NCBI GenBank assembly: GCA_021307315.1
Contig: JAJSPD010000039.1
Coordinates: 310,001-374,000 of the forward strand
Direction of reading: 5' to 3'
Length of the DNA: 64,000 nucleotides
Source: Bisporella sp. PMI_857
Lineage: Eukaryota > Ascomycota > Leotiomycetes > Helotiales > Helotiaceae
Below, piece after piece: positions 1 through 11,497 of the stretch. A program made the position numbers and the translations under genes. Positions within the stretch are counted from its first letter, which is position 1; every line of letters starts with the position of its first letter. A model generated the notes under the pieces. It did no database searches, was not told where the DNA came from, and saw only the letters and a program-made list of their open reading frames with translations.

Positions 1-231
1 ATTCGTAGAAACCGAGTTGAAAATGATCATTGCTCCGCGAGCATTAAGTTCGTCCCATTCCTTAAGAGATTGCGCATTCCCAGCCCTACGTCTTGTGCCA
101 TTAACGATCGGCCAGGTATTCGAAGAAATCAGAGCTGCTTTGCAGGTTTGAGAGAACTGAGTGTAGTTGTCGCCGTTGAGGATAAGGACACGTCCCCACT
201 TGCAGGTGTAGTATTCGTTCTGCGTAGACAT
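1..231 (-). CDS. copia-type retrotransposon gag-like protein, 3' truncated by window edge
   Basis: An open frame of 77 codons starts at the ATG on the minus strand at 231 and runs off the left edge without a stop. The translation begins MSTQNEYYTCKWGR and contains the motif LILNGDNYTQF, followed by a helix with TWPIVNGTRR and LKEWDELNARG. This 'L-N-G-x-N-Y ... W-x-I-V-x-G-T ... W' arrangement is typical of the N-terminal region of fungal Ty1/copia Gag polyproteins. No intron or stop interrupts the visible part. I see no LTR inside the window. Gag or Pol would continue to the left. It could also be a domesticated single gag-like gene. The identification rests on motif resemblance only. Confidence 0.55.
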   Translation of the reverse strand, partial: MSTQNEYYTCKWGRVLILNGDNYTQFSQTCKAALISSNTWPIVNGTRRRAGNAQSLKEWDELNARGAMIIFNSVSTN

Positions 232-2064
232 GCTGGCGGTTGTATGTAGTGCGCTAGGCCGGGCTCATAACCTGTCAAGAATATTCAATAGTAAATGGTA
301 TCACGTCGATAGAATATGGGTTGTTGAGTGCTTGTATTGTGTGTATGTATATATCGTCATATCTACGCTGTAGACATGAAGAGATTTCTAGTTCCTTGGC
401 CTATTACGTAAGCCGATTCCTGACACCCAAATTCTGCTTCCACAAGTCATGGGGTTTTCTCCAGATCTTCAATATGCTAAGGCCTCTTGGGGTTCCATCG
501 ACACGTACTCAAACTTGATATGTAGAATAGCGACCCATCACCACAGGAAACAGCATATATTTTAGTTTATTTGCTTGAATCCTCCTTTCCGAGATGGTAT
601 GGCCAGCGATATTGTTTCTGCAAAGCATGACTTCTCTCTTCACCGTATTGTATCTTTTGAATGAATGGATGAAGAACTGAGTGGTTGCTTTGTGCACGAG
701 TCAACACCTTTTCGGCAGCTTGGAAGGCAACCCTGTATTCCCCCCTCCTCCTGTGAAGTCGTGGTCACTGCTGAAAGTTGACAGAAGTGTTGAAACCCTT
801 CAAGGGATGAAAGGGCTTCGACCATATATATACATACAGTTATAGAACCATATGAATAACGACCAAATAAGTGTTGTGGTTACCAAGTAGGTAACGCTTC
901 TACCTCTTCTGTTGCCAAGAGCCAATCCGAGTTTGATCGAGAATGTCTGCACCACGAATTTCAAACGCGACCCGGATTCATTCAGATATCTCAAATGCAG
1001 CTGAGTCTCAGAAGCACGAGATATTTTCTCAGCTTGCTTACTCCACAGGGGAGCACGACGGTCGCTTGCAATTGTTTCGGGGACCGAATCAATCTTCAGA
1101 CACGCAACAAAAACTGCAGAACGGATGCATGATTGGATGGGAGATTATTCGCTTCCCGAGTATCGAAGAACATAAAAAAGCAGAAGCCGGTGGTGGAATG
1201 TATAAGTCTCAGCATCAATAAAAGGTCGCGAGAGTGGCAAGTGTTATTCTGATCGACATCCTCTACTTCCCATCACCTGGGAGTTTAGTGGTCTGGTCCG
1301 TATTCTTTATGTCTAATTGAGTGATGATGAGGAATTCAAGTGACCTCTAAACAGTGGACGAGGGGCATGCTGGCAATAGAAGAAAACCGAGATTGGTAGC
1401 TTATTTGCTCTTTGCTTTTGAAAATAGCGATCCTTTTCCCCCGCTCTTCCCGTCAGCTTTATCCCACCATCACGTGAAAGTAAAACTAGGCACACCTATG
1501 CTCCTCGGCATCTCGATAGATAGAGCAGGTACTTCATCTTTCATATTCGCGCTATATATATATATATATGCTCCGTTTATTTCCTCCCATTTGGTTATAT
1601 CATGCTGGATTCGGCTGACTCGGGAATAGGGTGCCCCATGACGTAGCCATGCAACCCTGCAACATCCTGGCAGCCCATCTCGTCGTTGGGTCTTACCGAG
1701 ATTTATTCTTCAATCTCTGCCAACTTTTGCCCCTCCACCTCAAACAACCGGTGCTACTCAACCCCATTATGCAGTGCCAACCACACACACAAACACACCA
1801 CACAAACCCCCATCGTCACCCACCATCTTCCTAGTTCCTTTACCCACATGTTAATCATGCAATCATTCACGATGTTGCCAACCTTGCTTAGCGGTGAGCC
1901 CGGGATGATGTTAGTCAGTTAAGCACTTCCTGTATTTCCTTCCCATTCTCTCTACAGTACTTTTTTTTTCCTATTGAGTATATCTTCATCTCTTCTGCCA
2001 AGTTTGTACGTCTACCATTTCATATTTCTTGCTATACTTGACTACGTATGCAATTTTGAACACT
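232..2064. other. intergenic region, no gene supported
   Basis: Only short random open frames are present on both strands. It contains a (TA)n microsatellite at about 1553-1569 and a CA/ACC-rich stretch at about 1783-1812. A pyrimidine-rich tract (about 1926-2000) lies just upstream of the tubby-like gene and is probably its promoter or leader. Confidence 0.5.
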
Positions 2065-3090
2065 ATGTCTCGAGACTACAACAGCGTCGACATTCCTCGC
2101 TCTACAACACCATATGCTCTCAAAGAGGCGATAGATGCCGCCATCACATCCTACGCATCCGAAGATGAGCGTGACATCATCCCTCGAGCGCCAAAACAAG
2201 TGAAAGAAACAAAAAAGTCGTCCAAACCGAAGCGGAGTCCTCTGGCGACGATTCCATCGCAATCACTAATTCCCACCGCCAAATCATCCACAAAGGCGAC
2301 AACAAACAATCTTGTTCCGTTGCAACCCACAGGCTCTTCATCTACGTCGAAACCATCCTCACCAGTCGACACTCCGCTCTCCCCATCCGCGGAAAACTTG
2401 CGAAATGAATCCATCGCTGCCAGCCTCGGCCTCTCGCATCTTCCAGAAACCGATTTCACGGAATACACTGTCTGGAACGCCCAAATCTCCAACATGCGCG
2501 TCTGCCCAGTCGATCTCACCACTCCGAACCCGATCTACTATTACGTCGAAAATCGCGCATTCATTCCGTCCCACCCCGGTGTAACCCTCCACCTCGGCAG
2601 TGACAAAACCGCGCCAACCATAGGCGTCGCTCACCTGGACTATTTCTCTACGAAGAACCTCCTCGGCCTCGGCAACCCCACTACCAACCCGCTCGCCATG
2701 CGCTGGGAGAAACTACACAAAGACTCCTTCTGGACGCACATGCGGTACTCATTCAAATTCGATTTTGGGGTAGGGGAAGGAGAGGCAACAAGGTTTGGGG
2801 ATCATAGTAAAGTCAGGACTTTTGAGTGGCATCGCACCAAGAACATATATTTTGTGTTGGATCAGCCGGATTTGGTCCTCGTGGAGAAGGGAACATTAAA
2901 TGTCTATGCAGAGTACAAGGGAAACATCTATGGGCAGGTGCATAAGATGAGGGGTGGTCTGAAAGTCAAGAAGGGGCTGGGAGAGGAATGGGAGAGAATG
3001 GTTATGCTCGCTTGGGCAAGCATTGTGGAGTTGCAAAGACGGAGGACAAGAGAGAGGCGGGTTACCGCTTTGTTTGGCCGGGTGGTGTAA
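2065..3090 (+). CDS. tubby C-terminal-like fungal protein, uncharacterised
   Basis: This is a single-exon frame of 341 codons. I chose the ATG at 2065 (MSRDYNSVDIP) over an in-frame ATG at 2029 because the upstream 12 residues are hydrophobic and low quality. The first 110 residues are Ser/Thr/Pro/Lys-rich and probably disordered. From about residue 130 the protein shows features of the fungal tubby C-terminal-like (LURP-one-related) fold: YYYVENRAFIPSHPGVTLHLG, a 'GVAHLDYFSTKNLLGLG' segment, an aromatic strand near MRYSFKFDFG, FEWHRTKNIYF, and a C-terminal helix (ERMVMLAWASIVELQRRR). Members of this family are widespread in Pezizomycotina and have no established function. Another member of the same fold lies at 57911-58714. 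The function here is unknown. Confidence 0.75.
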   Translation: MSRDYNSVDIPRSTTPYALKEAIDAAITSYASEDERDIIPRAPKQVKETKKSSKPKRSPLATIPSQSLIPTAKSSTKATTNNLVPLQPTGSSSTSKPSSPVDTPLSPSAENLRNESIAASLGLSHLPETDFTEYTVWNAQISNMRVCPVDLTTPNPIYYYVENRAFIPSHPGVTLHLGSDKTAPTIGVAHLDYFSTKNLLGLGNPTTNPLAMRWEKLHKDSFWTHMRYSFKFDFGVGEGEATRFGDHSKVRTFEWHRTKNIYFVLDQPDLVLVEKGTLNVYAEYKGNIYGQVHKMRGGLKVKKGLGEEWERMVMLAWASIVELQRRRTRERRVTALFGRVV

Positions 3091-4053
3091 ATATGAATCG
3101 AAGGTTGCGTTGCGCGTAGAGGGATGTGAATCTTAGGTTGGTTGGGAGGGGTTTTCTGTTGATATCAAGCATCTTTCAGCATTAGCGAGCATGGAGTTTG
3201 GAGCGGAGAGGGTAGATGGCTTTACTTTTGGGAAGAACTCGTGCCCTTTGGTAGATACCATGACTAGAAGATAGATTCATAATTCTTATTCGTTAATTTT
3301 CCTATTATTAACATAGCATTCTTTCTCACTACCATTCCCTGTCTAGTTCGTGAGCATATGAAACTTTTTCATAGATCTGCGGGGGAGACTCTTATTCCTT
3401 CCGTTAGGAGCGATGTCCCACAATAAAAATCCCATATTTAAGCATCTCATAGGACTTCGTAGACAGAAAAGTGCCAGGATTAGTTACGTGAAACTTCCCT
3501 CAAATAGGAACCGATCAGCAAAGGGCCTCTCCCAGTGACCCCACAATCCATTTCTTATTCCAACCTCACCTCTTCCTTTCCCTCCTTCCCGAAACAGATC
3601 CTTCAATTTAGAGCAGAGATGCTCGGACGCTCACGGCGCTTTCAGGTTGTCTCATGTGCTAGACGTTTTATTGCTTCCTTGCTTTCGTTGAATTTTTTTT
3701 TGTCCAATGTTCTTCGCGTGCGTACGTAAAGTCTGCGTATCGTTCTTTGAAATGGGTGTTCTTCCGGCTCATCATATCCCGTTTTTCATGTTGAATCGTT
3801 ATGCCCAAGAAGCCTTACGATGCGTGTCGCTTCTGCCGGCGCTGTGGATGCTCATAAGTATGGCTGTTCATTCATAGCCGTGATCGGTGCTGGTGATTGC
3901 CAAGTGGCGAATGAGAATGGTTGCGATTTCGTTACACGGCATGCCCAAGTCTGCCCTCCTGACAGCCTTGCCCAGAACTTCAGTTCTGCATTTTTGAGAC
4001 AAACCCCTCTTCTATCCTTCAGCTACGGAAATAACGTCTGTTGCAAGTGGACA
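3091..4053. other. intergenic region / 3' and 5' untranslated sequence
   Basis: No convincing coding frame is present. An open frame from 3820 continues into the next gene, but its first 78 codons look non-coding and probably represent leader sequence. A short run of T (about 3694-3702) is the only notable simple sequence. Confidence 0.4.
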
Positions 4054-5738
4054 ATGCCAGTCACATTCGGAAGCGTCGGCGACATCGTCGCTGTTTGCCT
4101 CATCATCAAAGACTTAGTTGACGCTCTCGACAAAAGTCGCGGATCGTCTGCCGAGTATCAGCAGATAATCCGCGAGCTATGGACTCTAGACCGCGTGTTG
4201 TTACAGGTGATTCAACTTTCGGAATCATACCGGGATTGCATCGAATTCCATGTTCTGGGCATCACGGTTGTGCAAGCCGTGGAGAACTGTCGACGGTCCA
4301 TGAACGATTTCTTGGGCAAAGTACGAAAATACGAAAGAAGTCTGCGCGATCAAGGAAGCGGTAATTTTCTCAAAGACTCCGCCAGGAAATTGCAGTGGCA
4401 GGTTTTCAAGAGAGAAGAAATGGAGAAGTTTAGGTTTGAGATCATGTCGCAGAGCTCGTTTATCAACATATCAATTGCTACAGCAGAAGCGTAAGATTCA
4501 TATTCAATATAGTCTCTCCTTGGATTTGCTAAGAAGAGGTTACTCTGCAGCAACATGCTCCGTATCAACGATAAGAAACTCCAAAATAGATTAGACCAGG
4601 AGCAGGCTAGGGTCGCCAAAGCGGAAGACAAACATACGCAGAGTCTCTTCGAGCTGAAGGCTATTGGCACAGAGAATAACAGGCTCACAGCACAGGTATC
4701 GAATCAATTAAAGGATCTCCTCCAACTTAAATGGCCAAGAAAGCTTGCCTCAGATATTTATGCCATTGTTCAAAAGACTTACAGGATGAATGTCACAATT
4801 TACAGTACAGTCATGTCAATAAAAAGTCTCCTTCCAAGTTATCTGGAGCGAGGTTTGATTGACGAGCCATTCATTCTGGAGGATGCGATTGGACGACACA
4901 CTCCTGTTCACTTACAGTTTATTAGCTCGTGGGAAGCATTCGAAAGTGTACTTGAGCATCGTTTTCGTGATACGTCAGGCTATCAAAGGGTTCTAGATAG
5001 ACAGTGGGCTCTTCAGGAACTCACTACCCACCGAGATATCAAACGAACAACACCCTGGGATAAGGCTGTCTTCCCAGGGCAAAGAATCGGGATGGACATG
5101 ATATTTAGAGAAACAATGGGCAGTGGAAACGTAGACATAACAAAATGTGGCATATGCGGAGCTGCTTCAGATGAAAAGAGCCGACATCATATTTTTTGGT
5201 ATGTACAAGATCTTGCTAGTTAATCTATCATTGAACTTTTGTTAGTCTACAATGTGGGTCAAATAGAACAATCGTCGAATTAAAAGATGATGAAGTAGAA
5301 GGAAATACCAACGATAGTATAAAGTGCAAATCTGGGAAGATTAGCAGCGCTTCAGAAAGTCTTCCTCAAGACGATGCTAGATCATTCAAGCGTGTTCGAT
5401 TTCTTATATCACAGGCACCACAATCACGGAAAAGCAAGGCTCCGGACCTACATAGCAACGAAGAAAACCTCCCAGAAAGGACAGCATCAACTCAAGTTCG
5501 CACCCAGGCTAACAATCAAAGGAACGGCGTGGGAGGAAATCAGTGGTTAAATTCTGCTCTAAGTAATGGGGCACAAAGTGGGTCTAATAGCAACATCAAA
5601 TGGAACTGGGTGTGGAAATGCTCTGATTGTCATGATGAAGGCATGTCCACTAAAGTCGACCACTGTCCCTTCTGCGGGCATCGCCGCTGTGATGACTGTG
5701 AGGTAACCGCACTTCTCAGAAGGCCCATGGTATATTAA
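4054..5738 (+). CDS. fungal N-terminal-domain / ubiquitin-like (ULD_2-type) protein with C-terminal zinc-binding cysteines
   Basis: Three exons, 4054-4490, 4551-5198 and 5246-5738, join in frame to 525 residues. Both introns are GT-AG (GTAAGA...CTCTGCAG; GTATGT...TTGTTAG). The start MPVTFGSVGDIVAVCLIIKD is the usual opening of a large fungal family of STAND-associated and ubiquitin-like-domain proteins, so I preferred it to the in-frame ATG at 3820. A coiled-coil/helical region (residues about 20-215) is followed by a segment near residues 240-300 (FILEDAIGRHTPVHLQFISS) that matches the fungal ubiquitin-like domain ULD_2. A CGICG pair plus H and CLQC spans the second splice junction. A further C-x2-C / C-x2-C-G-H-R-R-C-x2-C group lies in the last 45 residues. 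The gene stands alone, without an attached NTPase. The function is unknown; a role in recognition or signalling is inference from the family. Confidence 0.75.
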
Positions 5739-6680
5739 GGCATAACAATGAGATTACCTAAACTAATTGGACATCCATAACCAAGAGCGGCTTGGTCGCG
5801 GTATTCTGTGACAGAGAGAACAATATGGACTAAAGAATCACAAATTGAAAGGGATGCATTAATTTTGTCAACATACCCTAGGCCAAAATTTCTATCGCAC
5901 TTCCATTACTATCTGCTCCTTACCTGGTCCTTAATATGCATTCCTTCCGTCTTCGTATGCCTAAAATGAACTCAAACCACACGGCCCTAGAAATCAAAGT
6001 CCCCATTTTCGCATCGCATCAACGGATGAAGAATCCTGTTGAGAACGGATAGAAACCATGCTGCCATATCCCTCGCATCACAGAATGGAGGGCGAGCCAC
6101 ATGAGGATTGGGTAAAGTTCCAGCCCATACTAGTCTATAAGGAAGTATGGGAGTGATGGTAGGGAGGGTAATTATGGTACCTAGACAAACGGCTGGGTTG
6201 TGATCATAGTAGGGATGGTGAGACCGCATAGGCACGAGGAACGTACAAAATAGTAGTTAGCTGGGGACGGTAGTAATAATCTGGGTATATCTTTTCGATA
6301 AGGCTCGCTTGAACTATTTAAACCTCGTGTTCAACAGTGGCTTGCCATAAAGGATAGCCTTAAATCTAACCTCCCTATGTCAGTGTCACTGCCAGATAGA
6401 GATGGCTACATAATCCAGAGGAAGACTAAGTTGGTGAAGTAAATTTCATTTAATATGTGTATGGTCTCTAGTATCGTTCTGATCCTAAGGCTCTAAAAGA
6501 ATCGTTAGTCCTTGCTCAACCATACTCTTGCTTATGAACATACCAATACATCCATTTTACACGCGCCGACATGCCCCACGACACATCGGCCAGCAAACTC
6601 CCATGCATTTTTAATTCTCAAATCTTCTTCCTAGTGCTTTTTGCTGCGATATCAAGTTTCCCTTCCCGAACAATAGTTGC
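5739..6680. other. intergenic region, nothing recognised
   Basis: Both strands contain only short frames without coding character, including an 82-codon frame on the minus strand at 5987-6235 that lacks any recognisable motif. Confidence 0.45.
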
Positions 6681-7255
6681 TCAATCCAACAACTCCTTCC
6701 CCTGATTCGACTCCCGTGTATTCTGACCGGGACTGCGACTCCGACTCCTCGCCCGTCCCTTCGGCGGCGCCCGCCCTCCCCTTCCTTTAGGTGGCGGCCG
6801 CACAAACGCAAAGTCAACCTCCATCGTCTGATCCAACAGCTTGGTGCCATGCGCGCCATCAATCGCAGCCCGGGCCTCGTCCAAGGTCGGATACTCAATC
6901 AGCGCATATCCCTATTTTTCAACACATTAGCCCCCGCTCGTTCAATCCCCTACCATGTCGTCTTCCCCCTGTCCTCCCTGCAGATATATCAAAATTAATA
7001 GGCGCAACAAACCTTGACGTAACCGGTTCTGCGGTCCAGGTTGAGGTGCAGGTTCTTGATCTCCCCGTAATCGGCAAACTTGTCGTTCAGATCCTCCTCG
7101 GACGCTTCCTCGTGCACGTTCGTGACGATGATGATCCAGCCTTCGATCGAACGCACCGCCGTGGCGTTCGTGTGCGTGGTCATGGAGGATGTGGAGGGGG
7201 CGTGCTTGGTGTCGGCGGGGGAGGGGGGGTCGATATCCATTTCCGTGTCTGCCAT
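6681..7255 (-). CDS. RBM8A: Y14 / RBM8A, exon junction complex RNA-binding protein
   Basis: Two exons on the minus strand, 7255-7013 and 6911-6681, join in phase 0 across a 101-bp intron (GTTTGT...TAG) and give 157 residues. The protein has an acidic N-terminus ([11 protein letters not shown]), one RRM (residues about 39-117) with RNP2 WIIIVTNV and RNP1 GYALIEY, and an Arg/Gly/Ser-rich tail ([19 protein letters not shown]). The phrase [18 protein letters not shown] is diagnostic of Y14. In other eukaryotes Y14 pairs with Mago on spliced mRNA in the nucleus and acts in mRNA export and quality control. The intron falls directly before the RNP1 glycine. The in-frame ATG further upstream (7546) is rejected because the intervening residues are unrelated to Y14. 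Confidence 0.93.
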
Positions 7256-8069
7256 GGCGATTGGCGGGTTATGTGCGTACTTGGGAGCTGTTTTCGGATG
7301 CGCAAGGCGGTTGTTGCGCAGCTTGGATGGGGAGCTGTTGGGTTTTTTGGGACCTGATGCGGTTGAACTTAGGTACACGTGATGAGGCTCTGTTGGCCGA
7401 AAATTGCCAAGCTTTCTCAACTTTAACTTGACCTTCTTGAAACTGGGAAGTTCAACGATATATTGTTTATGCTTGCGCCTCTGGTCCTTCCTGTCTGTAA
7501 ATCGTTGAGCTAAAGATAAAGGATGTAATTCTATATCACTTATCACCCCTTTCTACATTGGCACGTTTAAGAAACCTGTGCAAAATACAAATGACACATA
7601 GATTGCGGATTATGTGTTATGCGGTGTCACTATAAGAAATAGAACTATACTGAATAAACCATGCATTTTATTGTGACCTCCAGTGGTAAAAGCTCTGCCT
7701 CCAATTGCATGCCTGCTAATTTGACCCTCAGTAACTATTCTAGCAAGGATATACTGAATATAGCTATGGGCTGCATTTTCACCGCAAATCAAGCCAAGTA
7801 AAAGAGGAAAACCAGTAAGGCAGGTATTATAGGCGATTTGTGCTTGCTTTCCTTTTCTCTGATAGCGAATCGGTTACTTGGGAGCGATCCTAGAATATGG
7901 GAGCAATCAATTGTGGAATATTCCGATATGAGTTGAGATGAGTTGGGGTACTGGCAATGCTCTTAGATGAAACCATGGACGAAAGTACCGTAACGGAAAA
8001 CGTGAATGGTGATGAGGGGGTTCTGGAGGTCGCCTATCGACCGAAGAGTTGTTCTTCATTGGCCCTAGC
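7256..8069. other. intergenic region upstream of Y14, no gene supported
   Basis: The stretch next to 7255 is the Y14 promoter/leader. The rest is unremarkable, and I found no coding or RNA feature. Confidence 0.4.
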
Positions 8070-9383
8070 CTAAAGCATCCGCTGTATGACGTTTAATTCA
8101 TCGATATATTCTGTATTTCCCGGTGCTAGCTCAACAGCTGTTTCAATGGCAATAAGAGCAAGCCTTGGATCCGCCAGGACTCGGTGTCCGACCGCATTTA
8201 AATACGCAAGTCTAGCCTTTTGTTCAGCCGATGGAAAGATGCTCGAGTTGGTCACCAACAGGTCCGCGAGCTGTACCCTGCTGAGAATGCCGATAAGTCG
8301 CGAAGAAAACACTCGGGCAGAAGAAGATCCATCTCGAAGGTGTTGTCGTATTTTTATTAAATAGAGCTCTGCGTATTGAGCACCCATTGCATAATTCAGT
8401 TTGATAAGTTTATTGCTAAAATCACGACCGATTACTTCCGAAATTGGCCCTCCCGTCCCCACGGCCTTCGTTATTTCGCGGTAGATAGTCCCCATTCTGA
8501 GCAGACCCCGCTGATATTGACTTTCGGCATCGCTGTATTCCGCTTTTCCAAAATACATGTCGCCTTTTGCTTGGAGGTCATTAAGATACTGAATAATGGT
8601 GGTTTGCTTGTCGAATATATCACGAGTTACTTCGTTGCGTACAGACTGTAGTAGATCCTCATCAATAGCACCGGTTATAACCAGATTCGAAACTCCCCAC
8701 AGCTGTTCTCGAAATGGGGCCATAAGTTCTTCTTGGAACTTGCGGTTAAAGAAATATGGTGCTGAAGACTCAAGGGAGATCCCGTCAGGATATGTAAGAG
8801 TGATGGTGTGCTGATTATACCTCCGAATGTAGGGGTTACTGTCCGTTATTCCGGAGCAAATTTGAGCTAAATCTGAATGAAGAATAACAAAGGATTTCAG
8901 GTTATTTTCCCTTCCGTCTTCCTCTCCGTCTTCCTCTATCAAACAGATATCGTATTGTAAAACGCAGTTGCTAGAACGAGATGCACTCTGTTGTTCTGCT
9001 ATTCGTATACCCTTTTGAGTAAAGATTAAGCGCATAGACTCCTCGATATCTATTCCAGCGACTGTGAGTATGACAAAGCGATTCGTCCTGATCATCTCAT
9101 ACCTAGCCTCTTGGTAGATGGAGTGGCAGGTTTGAAGAAGCTGAAGTTGAGTGCTTACGCTTAGCTCCATCGGGTAATTGTCAGCCGCATAAAAGGGCGG
9201 TGGGTATTGTGGCCCGAAAGATTGTGTAGATCTGGCTCGAGAGTTTATATCTTGAAAAACATGCCTATATATTATTTTTCTGATCTCGAGAGGAAGGTCG
9301 AGGAAGCGGAAGTAGCCTTGCGACTTTGCTGGCGAGCCGGGGAAAGGCCCTAAGAAATTTTGACCTAGCTTTTGCGAACTCAT
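8070..9383 (-). CDS. F-box-like protein with TPR-like C-terminus
   Basis: This is an intronless minus-strand frame of 437 residues starting MSSQKLGQNF. Residues about 22-45 (YFRFLDLPLEIRKIIYRHVF) form the leucine/proline-rich F-box-like motif common in plant-pathogen and saprophyte fungal proteins. It is followed by the usual 'LLQTCHSIYQEARYEMI' helix, in which conserved fungal F-box-like proteins choose between exposed strands. The C-terminal third contains helical pairs (AKGDMYFGKAEYSDAESQYQRG, ARLAYLNAVGHRVLADPRLALIAIETAVEL) that resemble tetratricopeptide repeats. If the F-box is functional, the protein would bind Skp1 in an SCF ubiquitin ligase. That is inference from family. No specific orthologue is recognised. 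Confidence 0.7.
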   Translation of the reverse strand: MSSQKLGQNFLGPFPGSPAKSQGYFRFLDLPLEIRKIIYRHVFQDINSRARSTQSFGPQYPPPFYAADNYPMELSVSTQLQLLQTCHSIYQEARYEMIRTNRFVILTVAGIDIEESMRLIFTQKGIRIAEQQSASRSSNCVLQYDICLIEEDGEEDGRENNLKSFVILHSDLAQICSGITDSNPYIRRYNQHTITLTYPDGISLESSAPYFFNRKFQEELMAPFREQLWGVSNLVITGAIDEDLLQSVRNEVTRDIFDKQTTIIQYLNDLQAKGDMYFGKAEYSDAESQYQRGLLRMGTIYREITKAVGTGGPISEVIGRDFSNKLIKLNYAMGAQYAELYLIKIRQHLRDGSSSARVFSSRLIGILSRVQLADLLVTNSSIFPSAEQKARLAYLNAVGHRVLADPRLALIAIETAVELAPGNTEYIDELNVIQRML

Positions 9384-11497
9384 AATGGCCGATCAGTAAT
9401 TATATCAAATTAAATCCTCAAAATGGTTGCTATCCGAAGCAGAGAAAGGGGGGGGAGAGATATGTTGTTCGTTGCACTACCGAGACCTGGTTTGAAATAC
9501 AATTTGCAAAAGCTTGTTTGTTGCTAGTGTGCTAATATCCAGGGATGGAGGTTGTAGGGTAATTGGGAAGGCGAAGAGTTTGTGGAGCATTTAAAAATCC
9601 ATGGAAATGCTGTGACAAGATAACTGCGTTAGTCGATGATTGATCTCTGCCAACAATAGTCAAGATGCCAAACTAACATTGAATCACTATGACAAAAGAT
9701 ACTGATAAAAATTCAACCCTTGTGTCAAAACAGGCTCATGTTGTGGGAAACTTCCATGACATTAACTATAACCTACTGCCTCAAGAGAGAATTTATCCAC
9801 ATTGGAGGCGTCTGCAGAGATTCATTTCTGAAAACCCATAGCAAAACGGTGCTGTAGAAGATCTATAAACACAGCCACTCCGCAGCCCTTCCAAGTAGAG
9901 GCTTGTGCCACCAAACCGGCTGATGATTTTAAATGCATTGTGTTCAAAACTGCCCAATCACCAAGCAATAACAATGACGCAAAAGTCCTTATAATATAGA
10001 CTGTTCTTAAACTCACTGCAGTACAAGCCAGCATTAAATCCCCATATCACACCTAGCAATATCGTTTCAGGCGCATCGATCTCAAATATCCCATACCATC
10101 CTTTACAGATATCAGCATCAGCTGTAAACCCACAACAATACCGAAATAAAAATGCGCTCCTAAAATAAGTGGCGGGCCGTCTGTAATCCTATACGCTTCG
10201 GCGTCGAATGAGTGAAACTGTGCGTGCTGCTAGTAGCCTAGCTCCAATTACATTGGTCAGAATATATCTGCATCTCATCCGGAGCTTTGGAGCGATGTTG
10301 GGTCTGATAAAATGCACAAACGACTATTTTTGGCTGGTATTCCCTGTATCACCGGTGAGGAGGCGCTGAAATCGCAAGCTTCCATATAGCTAAGCAAATG
10401 GCGATTTCTAGGAGCTTTTTTTAAGATTCTTACGGTTTTATACACCTAGGAGCATTTTGTCTAGATGTTTTCCACCAATGAAAAGCATCAAGTGAAATGA
10501 GATATTCAGCACTTCAGACTGTATGGCGTAGTTGCCATTGCATCAGTCAACAAGAGTAAAATCAGCAATCGAAGTTTTGATGAAGCATGATGAAGTTTAT
10601 GGAAAAAGCTCGTTCAGTTATGGGTATGTATCTTCAGCAGCACGCACAATTTTGCGCAGGAGCATACATCGCCGGGGTATTTAATTTGGTCCATGTGGCA
10701 TAATAGTGGTACGCCATCTCGTTATAGTTTGTTCTATAGATAGAAGGACCAACAAGTAAGAATGTGCCTCAAGTTTTAGTGGGTATTCCACCCATCTTTA
10801 TGCTTGCCAATTCAACATCACCTAACCTCTCACTTTTCACGTACGCGAAGGCCGCCGACACCTTATATCCTGTACGACCATATCTGCATATACGAAAATC
10901 GAGATGTTTTAAGTGTTGTTTCCTCTGATTTGTACAGAAGTTTCCTATACCTAGCCTTCAACTCAACGCGATCAAACCGCCAAGCATTCCATCGCCATAA
11001 AAATGATAATTTCAAAGCTCCATTCGCATATAAAATCAGCTTATTTCAGCTCCCTTCACGATCATACCTTAGTTCTTGCTCTATACGAAGTTTCATCCAA
11101 AAGCGCGTTACCAAGGAAGCTTCGCATAGCTTTAACGAATCACCGTCCCGCCAAGCCCAGTCTGACATCTCACCTCCTCAACCACAACCTCCTCGCTTCC
11201 TCCAACCCAGAACTTCCACTGGATTCCGTCAACAGGCATTCTATTGCCTTATCTCCCCCTCCATCTGGTATCCGACGTGAACACGAGGTCTTGGTAAGGA
11301 TAAGCGCAAGAAGCCTGCACCGCAGCTCTTGCCATCGACAAACTGAGGAACCTTTCCGAGCCTCCGTAGCGTATTTATATCAGCAGAATTTACTGCATGA
11401 GAGAAGAAATGTCCTCATATTCAGGTATTCTTTCGTTATATTCATCCTTCACTCATCACCTTTTCCTAACAGGTTCGAATATAAAACCTCCACGAGA
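9384..11497. other. long intergenic region with promoter/leader of the mini-protein gene
   Basis: About 2.1 kb without a convincing gene. Two overlapping plus-strand frames (10804-11280, 11003-11497) have low-complexity, random-looking translations. They are probably leader sequence of the gene at 11498. A possible leader intron (GTATTC...CCTAACAG, about 11424-11472) ends shortly before the start codon. Confidence 0.4.

Noticed and set aside
1783..1812. CA/CCA-rich array that might look like a short CRISPR or satellite
   Set aside because: It is a short imperfect microsatellite without regular spacers; CRISPR arrays do not occur in fungal nuclear DNA.
2151..2634. Two minus-strand frames (123 and 91 codons) opposite the tubby-like gene
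   Set aside because: Shadows of the plus-strand gene, which has the family features.
11471..11487. GGTTCGAATA before the mini-protein start, resembling a tRNA B box
   Set aside because: No A box, acceptor stem or cloverleaf can be drawn around it; it is probably part of the leader after a possible intron.
10804..11497. Two overlapping plus-strand open frames (158 and 209 codons) before the mini-protein
   Set aside because: Translations are low-complexity and lack any motif or signal. The second frame simply runs into the true start at 11498, so this is best read as leader sequence.
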